In this document: piece by piece, positions 21,343 through 29,412 of the stretch
Layout of the letters: every line of letters starts with the position of its first letter
How positions within the stretch are numbered: the stretch's first letter is position 1
Assembly (NCBI RefSeq): GCF_900186835.1
Contig: NZ_LT906448.1
Coordinates: 992,001-1,056,000 of the forward strand
Source of the DNA: Pasteurella dagmatis
GTDB lineage: Bacteria; Pseudomonadota; Gammaproteobacteria; Enterobacterales; Pasteurellaceae
DNA length: 64,000 bases
Reading direction: 5' to 3'
The notes under the pieces: generated by a model
The model's database searches: none
Told to the model about the DNA's origin: nothing
Seen by the model: only the letters and a program-made list of their open reading frames with translations
Made by a program: the position numbers and the translations under genes

Positions 21343-21745
21343 ATTCCAATTCCGTTTCTACCCGAATATGCATTGATAATTGTAGTATCGCTAACTCTTC
21401 TTCTGTTAAATCTAAATATTGCTGAATTTTACTCAAATTTTCATAGGCAATTTGCAAATTTTCAGGAATAACACATTCTGATGTTTTAATTTCTTTATAT
21501 CTTTTTTTCAGTAATTGTATTGCTGTCGATCTAAATAGTGATCTTGAATTACCATCATTTTCATTCTCTAATTTATCCAATAGCACATCATCTTCAGGTA
21601 AGCCCAAACAATGCGCTACATCATCAGAATAATAATCATTTCTTCTGATCAATTTATTAATTTGATTATGCTCAAATAAAATTTTTAAAATTAATTTTTC
21701 TGAATAAAGTGAAACCGTCGGTTTATTTAATTTAATTTCACACAT
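21320..21745 (-). pseudogene. 5' part of the frameshifted tandem AAA+ ATPase gene
   Basis: 141 codons, mainly helical, with no motif of its own. It ends abruptly as ESTLDLLH followed by a stop created by the 14-bp duplication. With one copy the frame would read LDLLGN into the MDLNSSC start of the downstream ORF. It therefore looks like the N-terminal domain of the same protein rather than a separate gene. If the duplication is real and fixed, a truncated N-terminal domain is made. The ATG has an AGGAG site 8 bases upstream, and an inverted repeat (CGACA-N5-TGTCG) lies 44 bases before it. Confidence 0.75.
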
Positions 21746-21789
21746 AAAAATTCTCCTATCCTTATTTACAACAATATTTTAAGCCTGAT

Positions 21790-21808
21790 TGCGACAACTT
21801 ATGTCGCA
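21790..21808. promoter_or_regulatory. Candidate operator, inverted repeat copy 1
   Basis: TGCGACA-ACTTA-TGTCGCA, a perfect 7-bp inverted repeat with 5-base spacer, 44 bases before the ATG of the split AAA+ gene and 77 before the divergent deoxynucleotidase gene. The core CGACA-N5-TGTCG with spacer A..TA is repeated upstream of the FtsK-gamma/LRR gene. The proximal arm supplies a TTGTCG on the AAA+ strand that could be a -35. Confidence 0.6.
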
Positions 21809-21885
21809 TTAAAAAGATAGGGATTTCTTTTTATCTGGATAAATTTTACACTAATCACATCAAATAAATAGACAAGGAAAAGACA

Positions 21886-22365
21886 ATGAACAAACCACTT
21901 TTATATGTTGATATGGACAACGTGTTAGTTGACTTTAAGTCTGGTATTGACCAATTACCGCAAGAAATAAAAATGGAATATCAAGGAAGACTCGATGAGG
22001 TTCCGAATATTTTTTCACTCATGAAACCAATGGAAAATGCCATTCAAAGTTTATATATCTTGGATAAATATTATGACATTTATATTCTTTCCACATCGCC
22101 TTGGGGAAATCCTACGGCGTGGATTGATAAATTAAATTGGATTCAGCATTATTTTGGTAAAGAGAAAGACAGTTTGTTATATAAAAGACTGATTTTGACT
22201 CATCATAAAAATCTGAATAAAGGTGACTATATTATTGATGATCGCACTGCAAATGGCGTAGATAAATTTGAAGGAGAGCACATTCATTTTGGCTCTGAAC
22301 AATATCCAAATTGGCAGGTTGTCACCGAGGCATTACTCACGCGAGCAAATGCAATGAGTAAATAA
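21886..22365 (+). CDS. 5'(3')-deoxyribonucleotidase-like HAD phosphatase
   Basis: 159 residues of the NT5C type of the HAD superfamily, which remove phosphate from deoxynucleoside monophosphates. The N-terminal VDMDNVLVDF carries the nucleophile and acid/base aspartates. ILSTSPWGNP is the second motif and IIDDRTANGVDKF the metal-binding C-terminal motif, so the active site appears complete. It is divergent from the split AAA+ gene and convergent with mcrC, with an AAGGAAAAG site before the ATG. Nucleotidases occur in phage defence as nucleotide depletors, but a plain salvage role is equally possible. Confidence 0.8.
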   Translation: MNKPLLYVDMDNVLVDFKSGIDQLPQEIKMEYQGRLDEVPNIFSLMKPMENAIQSLYILDKYYDIYILSTSPWGNPTAWIDKLNWIQHYFGKEKDSLLYKRLILTHHKNLNKGDYIIDDRTANGVDKFEGEHIHFGSEQYPNWQVVTEALLTRANAMSK

Positions 22366-22430
22366 GCACAAGCGACTAGCATTGACTAAATAAAAAATAT
22401 CTGGAAAAACAAAAAATGAAGATAAAAAGA

Positions 22431-22451
22431 CCCGCTCTTTCTAAGAGCGGG
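22431..22451 (-). terminator. Terminator of the PP2C-mcrBC operon
   Basis: CCCGCTCTT / AAGAGCGGG perfect 9-bp stem. On the minus strand it is followed by TCTTTTT, just after the mcrC stop at 22458. Confidence 0.85.
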
Positions 22452-22457
22452 GGGAAG

Positions 22458-23903
22458 TTAATTGACGAATTCTCTCATCACGCAAGTCTTCATCACCTTA
22501 CACAATCTTTCACAATTCTCTTTCATCGTGTTGTAGAAATTATCTTTGGATATATTCTCTTTGGATATATTCTCTTTGGCTATATTCTCTTTGGGTATAG
22601 GTAGAAAGATCACATAAAAATCCATCTCTTTTCCTTGTTGCTGAATTTTATTGGAAATCACACCTTGTGTCTTTTCTAAACACAGTTTTTCCCATTTTTT
22701 TTCAGGAATAGGAAAAATAAACCCGCCTCCACATACGGTTTCTTTATTCGACCATTGACCAATATAGGTATGTAGTTGAAAAAGATCTTCTCTATTTACA
22801 CCATACTTTTCGTCAAAGTGTTTATATTTTACATCAAAAATATAAACACCATTTTCACCCTCGATAATAAGGTCAGGCTCAAGTTTTCGTTCATATTTAC
22901 CTAAAGAACAGGTTTGTATTTTCCTTAAACTTTCGAATTTGCTCCGCACATTAATACCACTTCTTATGAGGAGTTTTCGAATGAAGTACTCAAAAAGCAT
23001 TGATATATCAAATAAATATGCATTTGAGGCATTAGACGAACCAAAATCTAACGATTTTTGACTGATAATTCTCTTAGACAAATCAATCAACGTATTATAA
23101 TCACTGTAATAAGGATTGCTGAAATAAGGGGTTTCCAATATTTCTTTTTTCGTTTTCTTCTTGCCTTGATTTGCCATCATAAAAGCATTATAGATATAAC
23201 GAGTTTGCTGGCAAAATGAATGATGTTTCACCGTATCATAAGCCATCAAAAATAATGAAATTGCCGTAGAAGCATAATCATGTTCCCGAAAAGAACATAA
23301 GCACTTACCAGATGAATGATTTTTAAAATAATCAAGTGGATCAATACTTCCACGCACTGTGGATATACGATCACTTTTCGATGAATAAACTTTGGGTATT
23401 CCTAATCGATAAGCACGTTTTAATTTGATATTCCACAAATAAGCCAATAGCCACGCATAGCTATCTTTCTTCTCAGTCGCAGAAAAATCCTTGATTTCAA
23501 GAAATCCATCTGCATCAGAAATAATATATTTAAGAAATTCATCACCAAAACGCGAGCTTATTTTTAGTGTATATTCATCTCGACTTACCACACCAACCAA
23601 GTTCCCAGTGTTAAGCGTAAAATTTCTCGCATCCCCTCCCATCACATTAATAAAGAAACTATCTTGATTGAATTCATAATAATCTTTATCCAAAAATACG
23701 AAAGAATGAGTAAGGCTTTCGGCACGTAAATCACGTGATATAGCGGTAATAAAATGCCAAATTTTTTGCTCAAACTTACTGTTACCTATGGATAATTCAA
23801 TTGGATTTTGGAGTCTAGGATTACTGAGTATCCCGTTACTTACATAATAAGTCTGATTATCAACTAAAGTACCCTCTTTAATAAGATCACACAGCCAAGT
23901 CAT
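22458..23903 (-). CDS. McrC-like nuclease subunit of a McrBC-type restriction system
   Basis: Partner and nuclease of McrB-type motor proteins that cut modified or foreign DNA. 481 residues. The N-terminal beta-rich domain is followed by a PD-(D/E)xK nuclease core: FEYF (about 304-307), LEPDLII with Asp344, and FDVKYK with Asp357 and Lys359. The start ATG directly follows the mcrB TAA, so the two are tightly coupled. The C-terminal tail holds a 15-bp in-frame repeat encoding KENIS-like units. The strain-specific target cannot be read from sequence, so the modification dependence of E. coli McrBC should not be assumed. Confidence 0.9.
   Translation of the reverse strand: MTWLCDLIKEGTLVDNQTYYVSNGILSNPRLQNPIELSIGNSKFEQKIWHFITAISRDLRAESLTHSFVFLDKDYYEFNQDSFFINVMGGDARNFTLNTGNLVGVVSRDEYTLKISSRFGDEFLKYIISDADGFLEIKDFSATEKKDSYAWLLAYLWNIKLKRAYRLGIPKVYSSKSDRISTVRGSIDPLDYFKNHSSGKCLCSFREHDYASTAISLFLMAYDTVKHHSFCQQTRYIYNAFMMANQGKKKTKKEILETPYFSNPYYSDYNTLIDLSKRIISQKSLDFGSSNASNAYLFDISMLFEYFIRKLLIRSGINVRSKFESLRKIQTCSLGKYERKLEPDLIIEGENGVYIFDVKYKHFDEKYGVNREDLFQLHTYIGQWSNKETVCGGGFIFPIPEKKWEKLCLEKTQGVISNKIQQQGKEMDFYVIFLPIPKENIAKENISKENISKDNFYNTMKENCERLCKVMKTCVMREFVN
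22545..22600. repeat. 15-bp in-frame tandem repeat in mcrC
   Basis: Three 15-bp units (TTTGGATATATTCTC twice, then a one-base variant) plus a partial fourth. They encode five-residue KENIS/KENIA-type units near the McrC C-terminus. The unit length is a multiple of three, so copy change alters length but not frame. Confidence 0.9.
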
Positions 23904-25685
23904 TTAATTTGTAATCCCAAATGATTTTCCTAAAAGTTTTAAAATCGCCCCCTCATCACCCGATCCTCTCAGATATTCTTGTAACAAAGGTTTTAGCGAA
24001 TCTTGCCAAATGAATTTTCTTAATTCTTTAGCGGTGAGAGTTTCAGAATAATTTAAATTTAAAAAATATGAATGTCCTATTTGATAATCTGGTCCAAGTA
24101 ATGGTTGTTGTTGTATTTCATTATTTAACGCTTCGAAATTTTCTGCTAACGTGCCCCACTTCTTATTTTTCTCCATCAAATGGTATTTTACTAATTCGGC
24201 ACTTGGTAAAACCTCTTCCCAGTGAAATCGACGTCTTAACGCAAAATCAAAACTTTCTACACTTCGATCAATGGTATTCATTGTACCGATTAAATAAATA
24301 TTTTGAGGAATAAAGAAGAAATAATTCTGACCCAGCTTTAGCATTCCAGTATTGTCATCATTTAAATTACTATATTGCGTTTTGATACAATGTTTTGCTC
24401 CGCGATATTCTAAGCAATACATTAACTCCCCTAAAACACGAGATAATTCCGCACGATTAATTTCATCAATAATAAAGAAAAAAGGTGGAATCACATCTAA
24501 AATTCTCAGTTCTTTATCTTCTAATTTGAAGATATATTCCCAGTGTTTCCCTGTTAACTTTTCAGGATGCTCTTTACGATAATCGATAAGCTTTTGAATG
24601 GTCACCTTGTTCAAATCCTCAAACTTTGAATCATTCAAATGATAGATATCGATTTCCCATTGAGCGGCTTTTTTACAAAAATCCTTGAATACACCGTTCT
24701 GCAATGACAGTTGTGCCTGTCCATTAACCAATCTAGGCTTCAACCCTTCCATAAAATCTTCATAACCAAAGGAGGGGTGGAATTGTACAATTTCACAATG
24801 TTCTTGATAGTTGAAATCCGCATCCGGTGCATATTCTGCTTTCCATATATTAAATAACAGCTCAGACTGTGATTTTGCTTGATATGTTTTACCAGTGCCC
24901 GGTGGACCATATTTTATAATTGGTTTTTTTAAACTAAACGGAGCTACAATATTTTCATATAATCGCCAAATAAAGATATTTAAATAATACTCATCAACCT
25001 TATGCACCTCCTTAACCTTCTTAACCTCCTTAACCTCCTTAACCTCCTTAACCTCCTTAACCTCCTTGCTCTTCAATTCCTCTTCAAATGTCTCTCTAAT
25101 GTTCTTAACTAAGAAAAGATTTTTATCAAACCAACTATCTTTGGGATCATTAGGATATTCTGGAATGATTTTTTCCTTAATTAACCAATTAAAAACTCGA
25201 GAAAATTTACCGACATCCGCTGTTGTAGAAACATCGAGCGTACAAGCTGCTGCAACTCTATTAATCAGCAAAGGGTTATAAGATTTATCTTCGTTTTTCC
25301 AAGCATCATCAAATTTTTTGAAATTCTTTGAGTTGGGTTCTTGCATAAGTTCTTTAAGTGCACCTAAAAAAGTTTCACTCTGAATAAACAAATCAAAATT
25401 ATTTTCGCTTAAAACGGATTGACCTCGAGTTGTAATACCATTTTCCTTGGCATAGATTAGCTCTTTTAAAAATTGTTTATCCTCTTCTGCATTTGGATTT
25501 AAATTTTCTCCATTCTGAAGTTTCTGCCTTATCTCACCTACTTTGCGGTAAAAGGCTTGATATTGATTATACCAACCTCCTATCTCATGTTCACAACTTC
25601 TGACCAAATACTCATATAGACCTTTTAGTTTTTGTTTACCTTTATCTGTCAAGTAACTCTTTGACTGCTGTGTTGAGTTTTCCAT
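23904..25685 (-). CDS. McrB-like AAA+ motor of a McrBC-type restriction system
   Basis: AAA+ (GTPase-type in E. coli McrB) motor that translocates DNA and activates McrC. 593 residues. The N-terminal domain (1-205) is not the E. coli target-recognition domain and I do not recognise it. A Glu-Lys-Val repeat linker follows at about 203-228. The motor has Walker A GPPGTGKT (260-267), Walker B FFIIDEINR (403-411), the family signature MNTIDRS (469-475) and RRRF arginines (484-487). A GAGGAATTAATG start signal sits in the 14-base gap after the PP2C gene. No exact uptake sequence lies in this or the mcrC gene, consistent with horizontal gain. Confidence 0.9.
   Translation of the reverse strand: MENSTQQSKSYLTDKGKQKLKGLYEYLVRSCEHEIGGWYNQYQAFYRKVGEIRQKLQNGENLNPNAEEDKQFLKELIYAKENGITTRGQSVLSENNFDLFIQSETFLGALKELMQEPNSKNFKKFDDAWKNEDKSYNPLLINRVAAACTLDVSTTADVGKFSRVFNWLIKEKIIPEYPNDPKDSWFDKNLFLVKNIRETFEEELKSKEVKEVKEVKEVKEVKKVKEVHKVDEYYLNIFIWRLYENIVAPFSLKKPIIKYGPPGTGKTYQAKSQSELLFNIWKAEYAPDADFNYQEHCEIVQFHPSFGYEDFMEGLKPRLVNGQAQLSLQNGVFKDFCKKAAQWEIDIYHLNDSKFEDLNKVTIQKLIDYRKEHPEKLTGKHWEYIFKLEDKELRILDVIPPFFFIIDEINRAELSRVLGELMYCLEYRGAKHCIKTQYSNLNDDNTGMLKLGQNYFFFIPQNIYLIGTMNTIDRSVESFDFALRRRFHWEEVLPSAELVKYHLMEKNKKWGTLAENFEALNNEIQQQPLLGPDYQIGHSYFLNLNYSETLTAKELRKFIWQDSLKPLLQEYLRGSGDEGAILKLLGKSFGITN
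25005..25067. repeat. 9-bp in-frame tandem repeat in mcrB
   Basis: Five perfect copies of AACCTCCTT (25023-25067) preceded by two degenerate copies (25005-25022). On the coding strand they give Lys-Glu-Val units forming a charged linker between the N-terminal domain and the motor. Confidence 0.95.
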
Positions 25686-25699
25686 TAATTCCTCTTCAT

Positions 25700-26434
25700 T
25701 TATATTGTTAATACCAACACCGAAAAATCATCCCGTCTTTTCAGGTGCTTGGTATATTGTCTAAGTGCGGTGAGTTTTTCTTCGATTTTGTCGAATTTCT
25801 GCCAAATGGCGTGTCTGATATGTTCGGGGATATCGTCTGTTAATCCATCCGAACACAATAAAAGAAAATCCCCTTTTTGTAATTGATATTGCTCGGTAAA
25901 AATACGGAAATCCGTTTCTTCGTGGTCTGCGATGAGTGCATCCGATAAGCCGTAATACATTGTGGCATATTCTGTGCATTGATCTGGGTTTGGTGTGAGT
26001 GCGTTCAATAAAATATGATCATAGCTGAGTTGGATCCATTCGCCCGTAGGGGTAATACGATACGCTCGACTATCGCCCACATTCATGATCAAACATTGTC
26101 CGTTGGGTGAGAGTTGAGCGGCGACAAAGGTGCAGCTTGAGCCGTAAATGCGTTGGCAATGTGCTTCACAAAATTGTTGATGTGTGGCTCTTAACCATTG
26201 GGAATTGAGATTGTCACAGTCTTGCAATTTTTCCATAAAATAGTGGCTTGCAAGGTCGGGACGAGGGCTATTAGACACACCGTCAGAAATACCGATAATC
26301 AAATTTTCCTTTTCGACTTCAATTGTTTCTGACTTTTTTAGTACATATTGATAAACACGTTCACCATTAAAAAGTGCATCTTGATTGCGTTTTTTCTGCG
26401 TCCCTGCTTGTTGGCAGAAAGTGACTTTCCACAT
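25700..26434 (-). CDS. PP2C-family serine/threonine phosphatase
   Basis: 244-residue metal-dependent protein phosphatase. The PP2C motifs are in order: RNQDA (16-20), ISDGVS (49-54), GDSRAYR (120-126), CSDGLTDDI (194-202) and RRDDFSVLV (233-241). All metal-binding aspartates are present. It is the first gene of an operon with mcrB (14 bases between) and mcrC. A phosphatase in front of a McrBC pair hints at control of restriction by phosphorylation, but no kinase gene lies nearby. One uptake sequence lies inside the gene, unlike in mcrBC. Confidence 0.9.
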   Translation of the reverse strand: MWKVTFCQQAGTQKKRNQDALFNGERVYQYVLKKSETIEVEKENLIIGISDGVSNSPRPDLASHYFMEKLQDCDNLNSQWLRATHQQFCEAHCQRIYGSSCTFVAAQLSPNGQCLIMNVGDSRAYRITPTGEWIQLSYDHILLNALTPNPDQCTEYATMYYGLSDALIADHEETDFRIFTEQYQLQKGDFLLLCSDGLTDDIPEHIRHAIWQKFDKIEEKLTALRQYTKHLKRRDDFSVLVLTI

Positions 26435-26512
26435 AGTATTAATCCATTATTAAGTGCGGTCATTTTTTTGAAAATTTTTCAATTTTCTCAACGGAGTACT
26501 GCCAAAAACTTC

Positions 26513-27322
26513 CTAATGTTGTTTCAATTTGAGACCGATTTTGTCAAATAATTGTTGAATGACATCCGCACGATGCGATAAAACTCGCAACATAAAACCA
26601 CCTTCATTTAATTGAGAAATTCCGACAAGCATATTATTTGGCTCGCCGATACTGTCTCGAATCTCTAAAATTAGCTGTTTTAATTCAGTGGCATTTTGAG
26701 CTAAGTTTAAATAAATCAGTGATCCTTGATGTGAATATTCTTCCATTTGGCTCAATGCAGTGAGGCTCATCGTTGCTGGTAGCCATTGTATGCAATCAGA
26801 AACAAGCACTTTATTTCCTGAAGTAATTTTTAAGTGCGATGAAAATTGGCGGAACTCAAAACGCTCGCCATTTAACACGCGCCCAATCGCTACAATTTCA
26901 CCATAAATCAGTTCAGCATTTTCGCCTACTTCAATCTGTGTTTTTTGCTTCAGTGCAGAATTCTTGTGCAATACTAAAGGATGTGGCAAATAGAATAAAT
27001 GACTATTTTTAGCAAGTGTGATTTTTGTGATTTGCTCCGCAAAATCTTGCTCATTCATAGCTTGCACACGAGTGAATGCCTGCGTATTCAATGAAAGTGC
27101 GGTATTTTCTGCGAGAGAAATTTGAATATCTAAATGATCGCCACCTAATAAACCCGGCGAAGATGACATTTGCATTGCATTCAAACCATTTTGCCAAGGA
27201 TCGTCATAAACAGGTAGGGTCATCAATTTAAAAGGTGGGGAAACGAAATAGTCATTTAGCTGTGTTTTACTATTAGCGGTTAACTTCGTGGAAAGGATTA
27301 ATTTACTGTTCATATTAGGCAA
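26513..27322 (-). CDS. ureD: Urease accessory protein UreD (UreH)
   Basis: Scaffold chaperone that binds apo-urease and, with UreF and UreG, inserts nickel into the active site. 269 residues matching the UreD/UreH family, with the LLGGDHLDIQISL and HFYLPHPLVLHKNS-type segments. It is the last gene of the urease operon, 45 bases after ureG. The gap to the PP2C operon (78 bases) holds one uptake sequence and an A/T-rich inverted repeat (GAAAATT / AATTTTC), without a typical T-run terminator. Confidence 0.92.
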   Translation of the reverse strand: MPNMNSKLILSTKLTANSKTQLNDYFVSPPFKLMTLPVYDDPWQNGLNAMQMSSSPGLLGGDHLDIQISLAENTALSLNTQAFTRVQAMNEQDFAEQITKITLAKNSHLFYLPHPLVLHKNSALKQKTQIEVGENAELIYGEIVAIGRVLNGERFEFRQFSSHLKITSGNKVLVSDCIQWLPATMSLTALSQMEEYSHQGSLIYLNLAQNATELKQLILEIRDSIGEPNNMLVGISQLNEGGFMLRVLSHRADVIQQLFDKIGLKLKQH

Positions 27323-27367
27323 TTCTCCACAATAAAAAATAGGCGAACATAAAGCCCGCCTGAGAGA

Positions 27368-28003
27368 TTATCTAACCAGTGCAGCTGGCTCTTCTACATT
27401 TTTCAACAACGCATATTTTTCAATCCAGCCGATGACACCATCGAGATTTTCTTTTTTCATCAAGTTGGTGAAAATAAACGGTTGGCTATTACGCATACGA
27501 CGTGCATCACGTTCCATTACACTTAAGTCTGCGCCCACAAATGGTGCTAAATCTGTTTTGTTAATCACTAATAAGTCAGAACGTGTGATACCCGGTCCAC
27601 CTTTACGTGGAATTTTTTCACCTTGTGCAACATCAATCACAAAAATCGTCACATCCGCTAAATCAGGGCTAAATGTTGCTGACAGATTATCACCACCCGA
27701 TTCAATGAACACAATTTCAACATCAGGGAAACGTGCTACCATTTCATCGACAGCTTCCAAATTCATTGATGCATCTTCACGAATCGCTGTATGTGGACAA
27801 CCACCTGTTTCAACCCCCATAATACGCTCAGGCGGAAGTAAGCTGTTTTTTGTTAAGAACTCTGCATCTTCTTGAGTATAAATATCATTTGTGATCACTG
27901 CAACGCTGTATTTGCTTGCAATTTCACGAGTTAAACGTTCAATTAATGCGGTTTTACCTGCACCGACTGGGCCTGCAACACCAATTTTAATATATTTACG
28001 CAT
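27368..28003 (-). CDS. ureG: Urease accessory GTPase UreG
   Basis: SIMIBI-class GTPase powering nickel delivery to urease. P-loop [12 protein letters not shown] near the N-terminus, the CPH metal motif in [23 protein letters not shown], and the NKTDLA specificity motif are all present. The frame extends upstream to 28030, but an AAGGA site precedes the ATG at 28003 at the right distance and this gives the family-typical 211 residues starting [11 protein letters not shown]. It lies in the urease operon between ureF and ureD. Confidence 0.96.
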   Translation of the reverse strand: MRKYIKIGVAGPVGAGKTALIERLTREIASKYSVAVITNDIYTQEDAEFLTKNSLLPPERIMGVETGGCPHTAIREDASMNLEAVDEMVARFPDVEIVFIESGGDNLSATFSPDLADVTIFVIDVAQGEKIPRKGGPGITRSDLLVINKTDLAPFVGADLSVMERDARRMRNSQPFIFTNLMKKENLDGVIGWIEKYALLKNVEEPAALVR

Positions 28004-28072
28004 TGATTTTCCTTTCGTTTGACTAAGCAAAAAATGCCCAGTCAGATAATTAGTTGAGTAATATTACTCGTT

Positions 28073-28783
28073 TTAAGACATATATAATCTTGTATAAAGT
28101 TGTTCGTGCTGCATTGCTCGAATATCATTCGCCAATGTTGCCGCCCCTAGCCATTCAAGATCGGGATTTAAACTTTTTTCGACCGCACTTGCGATAGGTT
28201 GGCGTAGATCAAATAAAATATCTTGCCCGTCCATTTGGCTAAGCGGAATCAATTTCACACCATTGGTTACTGACCCCACTGCCGCATTGTAATAAAACGC
28301 ATAAAGCGTTTCGGCTTTATCCAACTGCATTGCTTTTGCCACCATCGCAAACACGACAGGGAAAAAACCTTTGGTTTGTTGGGCGGTAATAGCTTGTTGA
28401 AACTCACTTAATAACGGATGATTTTCATAGCGAATGAATATCTTCAACAAACGCACACCCAACTTATAACTTCCCTCGCGGCTTTCACGTGCAATTTTGG
28501 TTGCTGCCAGTTCCTGATCAAGCTCAATTAAACGTGCAAGATCATTATTTTCCATTGCATCAAAAGCTAAGGATAAATAAGCACCATCGTTATAAATCCA
28601 GTTCTGCAATAACTGCGTTTGCACATATTCTTCAAGGCTCGCTTTGCTAGTGACTTTTCCTTGCTGCACAAAGGTTTCTAGACCATTAGAATGGTTAAAT
28701 CCTCCGATTGGCAAAGTAGGATCAACTAAATGCAACAATGCACCAAGCTGTGCCATACGAGAAAAATCTAGTGTTTGTGCCAA
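28073..28783 (-). CDS. ureF: Urease accessory protein UreF
   Basis: Helical chaperone in the UreD-UreF-UreG nickel-insertion complex. 236 residues with the family segment DPTLPIGGFNHSNGLET (about 21-37) and a late AVGSVTNGVKLIPLSQ segment that contacts UreG. Its start overlaps the end of ureE by 16 bases, showing coupled translation. Confidence 0.93.
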   Translation of the reverse strand: MAQTLDFSRMAQLGALLHLVDPTLPIGGFNHSNGLETFVQQGKVTSKASLEEYVQTQLLQNWIYNDGAYLSLAFDAMENNDLARLIELDQELAATKIARESREGSYKLGVRLLKIFIRYENHPLLSEFQQAITAQQTKGFFPVVFAMVAKAMQLDKAETLYAFYYNAAVGSVTNGVKLIPLSQMDGQDILFDLRQPIASAVEKSLNPDLEWLGAATLANDIRAMQHEQLYTRLYMS

Positions 28784-29337
28784 TTCCCATCTCCGTGGTG
28801 GTGATAACCGTGATGGTCGTGGCTATGCGAATGACTATGCCCATGAGAATGACCGTGACCTTGTGCCGAGTTTGCTCTCAATGCCTGACTTAAACGGCGC
28901 TCCGCTTTTTGTGGTGCAAAGCCTGCTGCTTGTAGCCATTCAAACATCGGTTTGTCATAAGGTAAAGTCACTTCATCACCATCTAAAAAGAGCGGTGAAT
29001 GTTTGTTACCAATTTCATAACAAGCACGCGCCATTTCAGGTAATGTTTTTGGTGAAAGCACAATCACTTCACTTGGTAAAATTTCAATCGCGATCACTAA
29101 ATCATCGCTAATAAAAACTACGTCATCGTGCTTTAAACGTTGCCCTTCTTTTAATAAACGAAAGGCAATTTCACGCCCCGATTGTGTCGGCTTACGCAAA
29201 ATATTTCGTTCGCTTTCATACCAATGTAATGCCACATATTCAATTTTTTGATTTGTAATTTTTCTAGCCTCACGAAGTGCGGTTAAATTACCTAAAATTT
29301 CTTCCATAATCGGAAGGATTGGATTAATTATTTTCAT
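28768..29337 (-). CDS. ureE: Urease accessory nickel metallochaperone UreE
   Basis: Nickel carrier that feeds UreG. 189 residues. The N-terminal peptide-binding domain is followed by the metal-binding domain with the conserved GNKH motif (Gly-Asn-Lys-His near residue 113). The C-terminus is a long histidine-rich tail (about 160-189, repeats of Gly-His and Ser-His) that stores nickel. It overlaps ureF by 16 bases. The UreE family call is secure; tail length varies between strains in this kind of gene. Confidence 0.95.
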   Translation of the reverse strand: MKIINPILPIMEEILGNLTALREARKITNQKIEYVALHWYESERNILRKPTQSGREIAFRLLKEGQRLKHDDVVFISDDLVIAIEILPSEVIVLSPKTLPEMARACYEIGNKHSPLFLDGDEVTLPYDKPMFEWLQAAGFAPQKAERRLSQALRANSAQGHGHSHGHSHSHSHDHHGYHHHGDGNWHKH

Positions 29338-29412
29338 TCAACTTATATATAATAAACGCATCATCAAGGGGTTCAATTTAAAGTCTTTGCGATAAATTGA
29401 ACCATTTTTAGA

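Noticed and set aside
19632..21745. Two separate genes, an AAA+ ATPase and a small upstream protein
   Set aside because: The frame offset is exactly explained by the 14-bp duplication, and one copy gives a continuous frame.
25005..25067. CRISPR array
   Set aside because: The units are 9 bp head-to-tail with no spacers and lie inside a coding frame.
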